Source: Verrucomicrobiota bacterium (GTDB lineage Bacteria > Verrucomicrobiota > Verrucomicrobiia > Limisphaerales > AV2). Taken from it: a stretch of DNA of 6,423 nt. The position numbers and the translations under genes were made by a program. Each line of letters starts with the position of its first letter. The first letter of the stretch is position 1. Where the stretch lies: the NCBI GenBank assembly GCA_003219345.1, contig QHOP01000330.1, positions 1 through 6,423 of the forward strand, given 5' to 3'. Of the stretch, positions 1 through 6,236 are shown piece after piece. Under the pieces are notes generated by a model. It saw only the letters and a list, made by a program, of their open reading frames with translations. It was not told the origin of the DNA and ran no database searches.

Positions 1-1571
1 AAATCGAGGCGACCGCCGCTCACGCACTTGCCCGCCAGAGCCGGCAGCGGGTCAACGTTCGCCAGAACCCGTTTGATAATTTGCTGATAATTGTCGTTCG
101 GGTAATGGGCCATCAACAGCGCGCACGCACCCGTCACATGCGCCGCGGCCATCGAGGTGCCGTCATCAAACCGATAATCGTTGTCGGAGCCGTTCCAGCA
201 CGAAAAAATCGCCGCCCCCGGCGCAGCGAGGTCCACACTCGTCGCACCGTAATTGGAAAAAAGAGCGAGGTCATCCGTGCGCGTAGTGGCGGCGACGGAA
301 ATGATGTTATCCAGATCGAAGCTGGCAGGATAAATGGGAAGCAGGTCATTGTTGTCGCCCGTGTTGCCGGCCGCCGCGACAAAAATGATGCCGGCTTGGC
401 GCAAGCTATCGATGGCGTCGCGCAACGCTTGGGAGTTAAAGCTCGTGCCGCCCCAACTGGCATTGACGATTCTTGCCCCTTTACTGCGCGCGAAGTCGAT
501 GCACTTGACGGCGTCCGAAGTGAACCCGTTCCCAGTGGGGTCCAGAAATTTGCAGGGCATGATCTGAACCTTCCAACAGACGCCGACAATGCCGACGGTG
601 TTGTTGCCCACCGCGCCGATCGTCCCGCTGACGTGCGTGCCGTGGCCGTGGTCATCGTTGGGGTCACCGGTGTTGGTTATGGCGTTGATCCCGTGCACAT
701 CGTCCACGTAACCGTCGCCGTCGTCGTCAATGCCATTACCTGGTATTTCGCCCGGATTGACCCACAGGTTGCCGGCCAGGTCTTCGTGCGTAGAGCGCAC
801 GCCGGTGTCAATGACCGCGACGATGATGTTGCCCGCGCTGTTCTGAATGTCCCACGCGGTCTCCGCGCTGATATCCGCGCCGGGCGTGCCGCCGTAAAGG
901 CCTGTGTTGTGCAAGCCCCAAAGCGATCCATCACCATAGCGAAAGTCATTGGGCGTCTGCAGCGCCTGCACTTGATAATCCGGCTCCGCGTATTCCACCA
1001 GGCCGCTATGGCGGTAAAACGCGATCAAATCTGATATGCTTGCCGGCGGAGGCACTTTTAACACCTGCAGATTGCCGATGCCCGGATAGCTCTGTAATAC
1101 TTGCGTCCCCACCAAAGCATGCAAGTCTCCCAGGAGAACCCCGGACTTGGGCTTGACCAAAATCCGGTCCTGCCGGAAGCCCTCCAAAAGATTTTGCGCG
1201 GAGACGGGACTAGTGGATGGTGCCGCCCGATAAAAGCGCTGCGGTGGATTGTTGAACTGCGAGTCAACGCAATCGAAATAACCGGCGCTGGAAACGGTGT
1301 TGGTGAAAACGGGAGTCCAGGCGGAAAGATCGCTGCTCGCTTCCACGACGTAGGTCGTGCCGGGTGGCCCCGAAACACGGAAATGGAATTGAGCGGAGCC
1401 CAAGGCAAGACCGCCGGCAGGCGGCGTCGGCGGACTGAATTGGTCAGCTCTGATCGGCGGGACGCCGATCCCGGCCAGAACAGTTGCGAAAAGAACCAGG
1501 AATCTTGCGGTCCGTGATTTTTCGGCCGCGGGTCGAATTATTTCCTGCCTGGATGTCGAGCGTGTCTTCAT
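1..1571 (-). CDS. Exported subtilisin-like serine protease (peptidase family S8), C-terminus cut by window edge
   Basis: This is a secreted endopeptidase with a complete catalytic set; 523 residues are visible and the frame is still open at the left edge. Residues 1-42 form a signal peptide with a long basic n-region, a hydrophobic core at about 24-37 and a likely cut after IRA42. Residues about 62-117 are a beta-type module (VEASSDLSAWTPV...RFYRA) common in verrucomicrobial exported proteins. Residues about 127-205 resemble a fervidolysin-like propeptide (DRILVKPKSG). The catalytic domain begins near 208: Asp255 in VIDTG, His310 in HGHGTHVSG, oxyanion Asn403 in AAAGN and Ser473 in GTSMAAAHV. 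An acidic loop, GIDDDGDGYVDD (281-291), looks calcium-binding. The usual Pro after GTSMAA is Ala here. The ATG at 1571 is chosen because AGGAG lies 10 nt upstream. Substrate is unknown, and cell-surface or extracellular action is inferred from the signal peptide. Confidence 0.95.
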   Translation of the reverse strand, partial: MKTRSTSRQEIIRPAAEKSRTARFLVLFATVLAGIGVPPIRADQFSPPTPPAGGLALGSAQFHFRVSGPPGTTYVVEASSDLSAWTPVFTNTVSSAGYFDCVDSQFNNPPQRFYRAAPSTSPVSAQNLLEGFRQDRILVKPKSGVLLGDLHALVGTQVLQSYPGIGNLQVLKVPPPASISDLIAFYRHSGLVEYAEPDYQVQALQTPNDFRYGDGSLWGLHNTGLYGGTPGADISAETAWDIQNSAGNIIVAVIDTGVRSTHEDLAGNLWVNPGEIPGNGIDDDGDGYVDDVHGINAITNTGDPNDDHGHGTHVSGTIGAVGNNTVGIVGVCWKVQIMPCKFLDPTGNGFTSDAVKCIDFARSKGARIVNASWGGTSFNSQALRDAIDSLRQAGIIFVAAAGNTGDNNDLLPIYPASFDLDNIISVAATTRTDDLALFSNYGATSVDLAAPGAAIFSCWNGSDNDYRFDDGTSMAAAHVTGACALLMAHYPNDNYQQIIKRVLANVDPLPALAGKCVSGGRLD

Positions 1572-1581
1572 AAACTCATCG

Positions 1582-1606
1582 CTCCTTTCTCTCTCTCTCT
1601 CTTTTT
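1582..1606 (-). promoter_or_regulatory. Ribosome binding site with upstream (GA)7 polypurine tract for the subtilase
   Basis: On the minus strand the leader reads AAAA, then (GA)7 (1589-1602), then AAAGGAG. The AGGAG core (1582-1586) lies 10 nt before the ATG at 1571. A second ATG at 1579 is only 2 nt from the core and runs into a stop within three codons, so the 1571 start is preferred. The dinucleotide tract could change length by slippage, but it lies outside the coding frame. Any effect would be on translation or mRNA stability and is speculative. Confidence 0.6.
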
Positions 1607-1959
1607 AAGTGCTGGTGCGTTTCCGTTGTTTACATTGCGAATCGGTTTCCAAATGAATTCAGTTCGTTCGCTATCTTCGTTAGCCGGAAGGCTTGCGGCA
1701 CCTGGCCGCGGGTCAGACGCGGCAAGCGGAGCAGTAACCAACAGCGGTTGCTTCCGTCAGTCGGCCCAAAGCTTTGTTTTTCAGGAGCCGTGGCAATTCA
1801 ACAATAAGCGGATCGCTGGAGCCGATGCAGGTGGGTGAAAACCTGAAATGCCTAGGTTGGAAAACCCCATTTCGCCAACAAAAGAAGGGAAAAACCTGAA
1901 TCGAACGAACTCCTGACCCAACCGGTCTCATCTTTGTGGAAGCCGCTCGTTCAAACCCA
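1607..1959. other. Intergenic region between divergent genes, no supportable gene
   Basis: This stretch separates the divergently oriented subtilase and coiled-coil membrane protein, so it should contain both promoters. I could not pick a convincing -35/-10 pair on either strand. It holds a 10-bp perfect inverted repeat (AGTTCGTTCG at 1661-1670 and its complement at 1902-1911) and a short direct repeat AAAACCTGAA (1838-1847 and 1891-1900). Two short open frames (1626-1838 plus, 1713-1931 minus) overlap each other antisense. They show no recognisable domain, no ribosome binding site and no protein-like composition. Confidence 0.6.
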
Positions 1960-2595
1960 ATGAAGGCGATTTTGCCGTGGTGTGTGGCCCTCGTTCTGGC
2001 CGTGGGGCTGGTCGTCCTTTACACCGGAACGAAGAGCAAGGAGAAGGAATTGGCTGCGCTCCGGCGGGCGAACCAGGAGTTAAGCAGCGTACGCGCTGAG
2101 AACGATGAGGTGAAGAAAATTCAACTCCAGGTCCAGGAGTTGACCCGGTTGCGGAAGGAGAACGAGGAACTTCATCGCTTGCGCAACGAAGTCCACCAAC
2201 TGCGCGACGAAAAACGACAAGCCAGCAAAACCGGGCAGGCGGCGCAGTCGTCGGTCGCTCCCGTCAAAACAGACACGACAGCGCAAGCGCAGCTTCAGCA
2301 GCTACTGACTGAAAATCAACGTCTGCGAGCGGAAAATCAGCAGTTCCAGCAGGTGCAAGCGAATGGCCAGGTCAATGCCTGCCTCAACAACCTGCGGCAG
2401 ATTGACAGCGCCAAGCAGCAATGGGCTTTGGAGAACAAGAAACCGGTCAGCGCGCCGGTAAACGCTCAGGACATCCAGCCTTACCTGCCAAACAACGCGC
2501 TTCCGGTGTGTCCACTCGGCGGTCTTTACGCACTCCACACAGTGGGGGTCCTCCCGGCTTGCAGCATTCCTGGCCACGTCCTTCCGCAGCAGTAA
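1960..2595 (+). CDS. Membrane-anchored coiled-coil protein with pilin-like C-terminal head
   Basis: This 211-residue protein has a hydrophobic N-terminal helix (residues 3-21) followed by a Lys-rich stretch, suggesting an inner-membrane anchor with the rest outside the cytoplasm. Residues 26-87 and about 106-136 are long heptad coiled coils (ELTRLRKENEELHRLRNEV), separated by an Ala/Ser/Thr/Pro linker. Residues 137-206 form a small head, ACLNNLRQIDSAKQQWALE..., ending PVCPLGGLY...PACSIPGH. It has cysteines at 141, 184 and 201 and resembles the heads of verrucomicrobial type II secretion or pilin-like proteins. The classical prepilin leader (GFTLIE-like) is absent, so it is probably not a processed pilin. 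The ATG at 1960 is preferred. A GTG at 1936 would add eight polar residues, and neither start has a clear Shine-Dalgarno. It converges on the M16 gene with 52 nt between stops and no obvious terminator hairpin. Function is unknown; a trimeric or dimeric envelope scaffold is only inference. Confidence 0.85.
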   Translation: MKAILPWCVALVLAVGLVVLYTGTKSKEKELAALRRANQELSSVRAENDEVKKIQLQVQELTRLRKENEELHRLRNEVHQLRDEKRQASKTGQAAQSSVAPVKTDTTAQAQLQQLLTENQRLRAENQQFQQVQANGQVNACLNNLRQIDSAKQQWALENKKPVSAPVNAQDIQPYLPNNALPVCPLGGLYALHTVGVLPACSIPGHVLPQQ

Positions 2596-2647
2596 TCCGC
2601 AGTCACCTGTCGCGCGTGCTCATTAAATTGAGTTGACCTCCGACGCT

Positions 2648-5245
2648 TCAGGGATTTTCCGGTCTAATCACGACGACCACGAGCGCGTTGTCTCTCAGAT
2701 ATTTCGTCGCAGCGGCGTGGACTTGTTCACGAGTTACGGCTTCGTATCTGATGTCCTCGGTGTCAGCGTTGGCGTAGCCGAGGCCGTAGAGTTCATCGAG
2801 CGCGGTGGTCATCGCGAGATGGCCGAGGTCCTGGCGGGCGATTTTCTTTTGGCCGATAATTTTGGCTTTGGCCCTTTTGAGTTCTTCCTCGGTCAAACCT
2901 TCCGCTTGCAGCTGGGCGACTTCTTGGAGCAATTCCTGTTCAACCCGCTCAACGTACTCCGGCGCAGTGCCGCAGTATAAGGCGAAGTAACCCGGCGCAA
3001 GTCCGAGAAAGTTTTGGGCGCCCACATAGTAAGCCAGTCCAAGCTTCTCACGGATGCGCAGGAACAAGCGCGAGCCGAGATCGCTGCACGCTTCCTGGAT
3101 CAACTCCAGAGCGTAGCGGTCTGGGTCGTGAACGGTGGCGCCCGGAAAGCCGAGGGCCAGCACCGCCTGCTTTTTGTCGCGGGTTTCGGTGAAGCGCTTC
3201 CGCGAATTGCCGGTGACCGATTGGCGATCTGTCGTCGTCTTCAGCAACGAGGCATCTGGCTTTGATTTCCATCGAGCAAAAGCATTCCTGGCCGCTGCGA
3301 GGACCTGCTTCACTTCGATGTCACCGTAGACAGCGAGAACGCAGTTGGTTGGCGCCGCCAATCGTTGGTGAAATGATTTCAGGTCGGCGGATTGCAGTTT
3401 TTTGACGCTGTTTTCCAGGCCTGTAGCATCGAGACCGTAACCCGTTTCGCCGAACAGCCCGCGTCGCATGACGCGAAGCGCGCTCGGCAACATCTGGTCC
3501 TTCTGCGCTTTGATGGCAGCGAGTTGGACCTCGCGTTCGCGCGCCAACGCAGGCGCCGGAAACGTCGGATTCAACAGCACGTCGGCCACGAGGTCCAGGC
3601 CCTTGCCAAAGTCGCTGTTCAACACTTCAGCGCTCACGCCGAAACTGTTATTGCCGCCGAAGCTGTCGATGCTGCCGCCGAGCGACTCGATTTCAGTCGC
3701 GATTTGTTCGGCGTTCCGTTTCTTTGTTCCTTTTAACAACATCTTCGCTGTCAATTGCGTGACGCCGTTGGTCGCCGGCGTTTCCGCGAGCACGCCGCCT
3801 TTGAACACGGCGCGAAATTCGATGAATGGCAGGCGATGATCCTCCTTTACGAGCAAACGCAGCCCGTTTGTCAGCACAATTTTTTGAATCGCCTTCTCGG
3901 TGATCTGAACGGTCGCGGTCGATGGCTTTGGCGCGGCGCCTTTCGGCAGCAGCGCGTAGAGCGTGCGGTTTTCGGTCGTGAGATATTCCCGCGCGACACG
4001 CTGAAGTACGGCGGGTTTCACGCGCTTCACTGCTTCGAGATAACGTTCCGAGAAGTTCAGATCGTCGGCCGCAATCCAACTGCTGGCCAGGTCTTGTGCC
4101 TGGCCTTGCATTGTCTTGCGCGACGCCAGCGTGCCGGAGATGAATTGTTTCACCGCTTTGTTCAGTTCGGTGAGGCTGACCGGCTTCGCCTTCATCTTCT
4201 CGACCTCGGCCAGCATCGCGTCGCGCGCCGCCACGAATTTGTCCGCATCCACGACCGCGCTCGCGCCGAACAAGCCGGGATTGCCTGGGCTGTACGTCCA
4301 GGCTTCGACGCTGTTCACCAGCCCCTTTTTCTGGCGCACTTCCTGGTAAAGGCGCGAACTGCGCCCGTTACCGAGCAAAGTCGCGAGCACATCCAGAATC
4401 GGCACGTCCGGGTGGCGCAGGTCTGGAATGTGCCAACTGAAATGCAGATGGCCCAGTTCAATGGGCGCTTCCTCGATGACTTCGCGCGGAGCTGTTTGCC
4501 TGGGTTCCTCCGGCAGCACGACCGGAGGCAGCGGCCTGGCCTTGGCCTTTCTGTAAGCATCGTGGACCTGCGCCACGACGTCCTCCGTCTTCACGTCGCC
4601 CGCGACGACAAGGCAGACGTTATTGGGAACGTATTTCTCGTGATAATAACCGCGAATATCGTCGGGCTTCAGCTCGTTGAAAATGTCCGGATAGCCGATG
4701 ATCGTGAAACGATATGGACTGCGCGTGTAAGCGGTCTCGAACAGGCGGCGGCCGGAGCGGCGCGACGGATCGTCCTGGCTCATGTCCATTTCGCGGCGGA
4801 TCACGTCGAGTTCCTTGCTCAATTCGTCCGGCGGCAGTGTCGCATTTTGCATGATGTCGCACAGGATGTCGATCACCACCCGCGCGCCGGTGTCGGGAAC
4901 GTTGATCCAATACACTGTCCGGTCGAACGACGTGTAGGCGTTCATGTGACCGCCCGCTTCCTGCACTTCCTGGTCGATACGCGCGCCGGGCCGCGTCGTC
5001 GTGCCTTTGAACAGCATATGTTCGAGCACGTGCGACAGGCCGGCGCCGAGCCAGCGACCCTCATGAATGCTGCCAGTCAAACACCATGCCTGCGCGGAGA
5101 CGACCGGCGCGCTGTGGTCTTCGCGCACGATGATGGTCAGGCCGTTGTCGAGGGTGGCGAGGCGCGTGCCGGGCGGGCAGGCGGGAATGTTGCCGGTCGA
5201 TTTTTTGAAAGCGACTCGGGTGCGAGGGACAACGGATGCGCGCAT
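2648..5245 (-). CDS. Double M16 zinc metallopeptidase (M16B type), zinc half fused to Arg/Tyr half
   Basis: This 865-residue protein consists of two tandem M16 units, about 28-440 and 450-865, each a pair of alpha/beta roll domains. Unit 1 carries the inverted zinc motif His72-V-L-Glu75-His76 and the distal Glu152 (in VIRREMD), as in pitrilysin and mitochondrial processing peptidase. Unit 2 aligns Gln497, Ala500 and Lys501 at those positions, so it cannot bind zinc there. Conversely, unit 2 has the substrate-gripping pair Arg732 and Tyr739 (IREKLGLAY), spaced seven apart as in insulin-degrading enzyme, whereas unit 1 has Arg304 but Asn311 at the Tyr position. Known two-subunit bacterial M16B enzymes split these features in the same way. 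There is no signal peptide, so it is probably cytoplasmic and degrades peptides. The ATG at 5245 is the only ATG after an in-frame TAA; its leader is AT-rich with no Shine-Dalgarno. It starts 45 nt after the Minf_1886-family gene and is likely co-transcribed with it. Confidence 0.95.
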   Translation of the reverse strand: MRASVVPRTRVAFKKSTGNIPACPPGTRLATLDNGLTIIVREDHSAPVVSAQAWCLTGSIHEGRWLGAGLSHVLEHMLFKGTTTRPGARIDQEVQEAGGHMNAYTSFDRTVYWINVPDTGARVVIDILCDIMQNATLPPDELSKELDVIRREMDMSQDDPSRRSGRRLFETAYTRSPYRFTIIGYPDIFNELKPDDIRGYYHEKYVPNNVCLVVAGDVKTEDVVAQVHDAYRKAKARPLPPVVLPEEPRQTAPREVIEEAPIELGHLHFSWHIPDLRHPDVPILDVLATLLGNGRSSRLYQEVRQKKGLVNSVEAWTYSPGNPGLFGASAVVDADKFVAARDAMLAEVEKMKAKPVSLTELNKAVKQFISGTLASRKTMQGQAQDLASSWIAADDLNFSERYLEAVKRVKPAVLQRVAREYLTTENRTLYALLPKGAAPKPSTATVQITEKAIQKIVLTNGLRLLVKEDHRLPFIEFRAVFKGGVLAETPATNGVTQLTAKMLLKGTKKRNAEQIATEIESLGGSIDSFGGNNSFGVSAEVLNSDFGKGLDLVADVLLNPTFPAPALAREREVQLAAIKAQKDQMLPSALRVMRRGLFGETGYGLDATGLENSVKKLQSADLKSFHQRLAAPTNCVLAVYGDIEVKQVLAAARNAFARWKSKPDASLLKTTTDRQSVTGNSRKRFTETRDKKQAVLALGFPGATVHDPDRYALELIQEACSDLGSRLFLRIREKLGLAYYVGAQNFLGLAPGYFALYCGTAPEYVERVEQELLQEVAQLQAEGLTEEELKRAKAKIIGQKKIARQDLGHLAMTTALDELYGLGYANADTEDIRYEAVTREQVHAAATKYLRDNALVVVVIRPENP

Positions 5246-5290
5246 AAAAATTAAACTGCAAAACTCGAATTAGTTTTATCGAAGAGAAAC

Positions 5291-5716
5291 TCAACCCTGT
5301 TTCGTTTCGGCCATCGGCACTGAGATAGTCCGCGACGGCAAATACGGTTTGCGAAAGGCCTCGTGGAAATCGTAGCCGTTTTTGAAATCATCGCGGCTGT
5401 CCCGATCCGTCTTGGCCAACAGCCGGGTTTCGACCATATTAAAAACGATTTCTCCAAAGTCCTCACAGCATTTGATGCCCCATGCTTCGAGCACCGTGAG
5501 TGTCATCGGGCCGAACTGCTGCAACGTGTATTCGCGGATGCCGTTCAGCAATTCCTGGCCGGAGACGTGGCGGATCTCGTTCTTTTTCGGCGCCTTGCCG
5601 ATCATCCTCTGCGTGTAGTCGAGCGCCTCGCGCACGAAGAAATAGGCCTCGCGCTCGTAGCGCGGGTGCTTGACGACAATCTGCTCGACGGCTTCTTCAA
5701 AACTTTGGGTTTGCAT
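5291..5716 (-). CDS. Minf_1886 family protein (Verrucomicrobia/Planctomycetes-restricted, function unknown)
   Basis: The 141-residue soluble protein has no signal peptide or membrane segment. The N-terminal pattern (SFEEAVEQIV, then RYEREAYFFVREALDYTQ), the central HVSGQELLNGIREYTLQQFGP and the motif WGIKCCEDFGEIVFNMVE match my recollection of the TIGR04138 family, which is confined to Verrucomicrobia and Planctomycetes and has no assigned biochemical function. Length fits the family. Notable residues are the adjacent Cys83-Cys84 and the conserved-looking acidic/aromatic stretch DFGEIVFNMVE. The C-terminal 30 residues are Pro/Arg-rich and look disordered. The ATG at 5716 follows GGAAGAG (5724-5730) by 7 nt, a good ribosome binding site. 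The M16 peptidase gene follows after 45 nt on the same strand, suggesting one transcript. Family identity is from memory of its motifs; no function can be assigned. Confidence 0.85.
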   Translation of the reverse strand: MQTQSFEEAVEQIVVKHPRYEREAYFFVREALDYTQRMIGKAPKKNEIRHVSGQELLNGIREYTLQQFGPMTLTVLEAWGIKCCEDFGEIVFNMVETRLLAKTDRDSRDDFKNGYDFHEAFRKPYLPSRTISVPMAETKQG

Positions 5717-5877
5717 GTTTAGTCTCTTCCGCCTCTATCGCTTGTGCGAGGCGCGCCGCAACACGAATCGAACATAGAATGGCTTCAGGGAGCCCTTTCA
5801 TCAACTGCAATATCGGTCGTTTTGGAAAACGCCCGCTGAATGACCGTGACCGCCTCCTCAAAGCTCGGAACTCCATA
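5717..5877 (-). pseudogene. Spacer with possible frameshifted gene remnant
   Basis: This 161-nt spacer lies between the small membrane protein and the Minf_1886-family gene. Directly after the TAA at 5878 the same frame stays open for 26 codons (YGVPSFEEAVTVIQRAF...DERAP). Near 5790 a second frame takes over (LPEAILCSIRVAARLAQAIE) and ends at 5697, 20 nt inside the next gene. Joined by one frameshift at about GGGCTCCC, the two pieces make a soluble, amphipathic, protein-like segment. I recognise no family and see no start codon with a ribosome binding site. It could equally be ordinary leader sequence of the downstream gene in GC-rich DNA, where open frames are common. Confidence 0.2.
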
Positions 5878-6102
5878 TTACCGGGAATCGGCCTGCTTGT
5901 TTGACGCCGCCAGCGGATGCGCCGTGCGCCAGGCTCTGACGGTCCAACCCACCAGCAGCAGCGACAGGACAACGCATAACACCAGTTGTTCCTGTTTGGT
6001 CAAACGCAACACGCGGCGGAATATAGTATGAAAGGGATCGCTTAACAATGGCGGATTTATGACCACTGACGGCGCCTGGGACGGCCCTGAAGTCGGACTC
6101 AT
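5878..6102 (-). CDS. Small single-helix membrane protein, function unknown
   Basis: This 74-residue protein has a polar Ser/Pro-rich N-terminus (MSPTSGPSQAPS), an amphipathic segment FHTIFRRVLRLTKQEQ, one strongly hydrophobic helix at about residues 38-55 (LVLCVVLSLLLVGWTV) and a short basic tail RAWRTAHP ending in a polar stretch. The 'LTKQEQLVL...W..RAWR' pattern resembles small membrane proteins I recall from verrucomicrobial genomes, but I cannot name a family. The ATG at 6102 has only a weak GAG nearby. In-frame starts further upstream (ATG 6180, GTG 6243) would add residues encoded by the hairpin array at 6122-6192, which I think unlikely to be functional. It is the first gene of the minus-strand cluster, 161 nt before the Minf_1886-family gene, and is divergent from the deacylase gene at 6300. 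Confidence 0.6.
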   Translation of the reverse strand: MSPTSGPSQAPSVVINPPLLSDPFHTIFRRVLRLTKQEQLVLCVVLSLLLVGWTVRAWRTAHPLAASNKQADSR

Positions 6103-6121
6103 CAATCTCGAACTGAAGCTT

Positions 6122-6192
6122 GCAGCCAGAGATGGCTGCGCTACGTAGCGCACGCTTCCAGCGTGCAGGTCTCGCGGCATCCCTGCCGCGAG
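6122..6192. repeat. Array of four adjacent perfect hairpins (REP-like palindromic element)
   Basis: Four perfect inverted repeats follow one another: 6122-6139 (GCAGCCA, loop GAGA, TGGCTGC); 6137-6152, a 16-bp loopless palindrome (TGCGCTACGTAGCGCA); 6150-6166 (7-bp arms GCACGCT/AGCGTGC, loop TCC); and 6171-6192 (9-bp arms CTCGCGGCA/TGCCGCGAG, loop TCCC). Adjacent arms overlap by two or three bases, so neighbouring hairpins compete. On the minus strand it reads as GMPRDLHAGSVRYVAQPSLAA, a phrase I recall in short spurious proteins of verrucomicrobial genomes, which suggests a dispersed repeat. It lies 20 nt upstream of the ATG at 6102. Confidence 0.85.
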
Positions 6193-6208
6193 CGGAGTAA
6201 AACTCCCG

Positions 6209-6236
6209 TTTGGCGCAACGTCCGCGTTGGTATAGT
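6209..6236 (+). promoter_or_regulatory. Candidate promoter for the deacylase gene
   Basis: TATAGT at 6231-6236 is a good -10 match. TTGGCG at 6210-6215 is a partial -35 with a 15-nt spacer, shorter than the usual 17; shifting to TTTGGC gives 16. It would leave a leader of roughly 55-60 nt before the ATG at 6300. It lies inside the direct-repeat bracket, so the putative inserted element may supply the promoter. Weak evidence. Confidence 0.25.

Noticed and set aside
81..1034. Plus-strand open frame of 317 codons opposite the subtilase
   Set aside because: It lies antisense to the catalytic domain with intact Asp/His/Asn/Ser motifs on the minus strand, and its composition (Val/Ala/Arg-rich) is typical of an antisense shadow in GC-rich DNA.
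1838..1900. Direct repeat AAAACCTGAA at 1838-1847 and 1891-1900
   Set aside because: Only two short copies 53 bp apart in A-rich sequence, with no associated structure; likely chance.
1626..1931. Two short overlapping antisense frames in the intergenic region (70 codons plus, 72 codons minus)
   Set aside because: No ribosome binding site, domain or plausible composition; they overlap each other on opposite strands.
2596..2647. Terminator between the converging coiled-coil and M16 genes
   Set aside because: The 52-nt gap contains only a 4-bp stem (CTCA/TGAG) and no U-tract, so no intrinsic terminator can be supported.
3755..5254. Plus-strand open frame of 499 codons opposite the M16 peptidase
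   Set aside because: It is a codon-bias shadow: the minus strand carries the clear M16 motifs, and the plus-strand translation is rich in His/Arg/Val with no recognisable domain.
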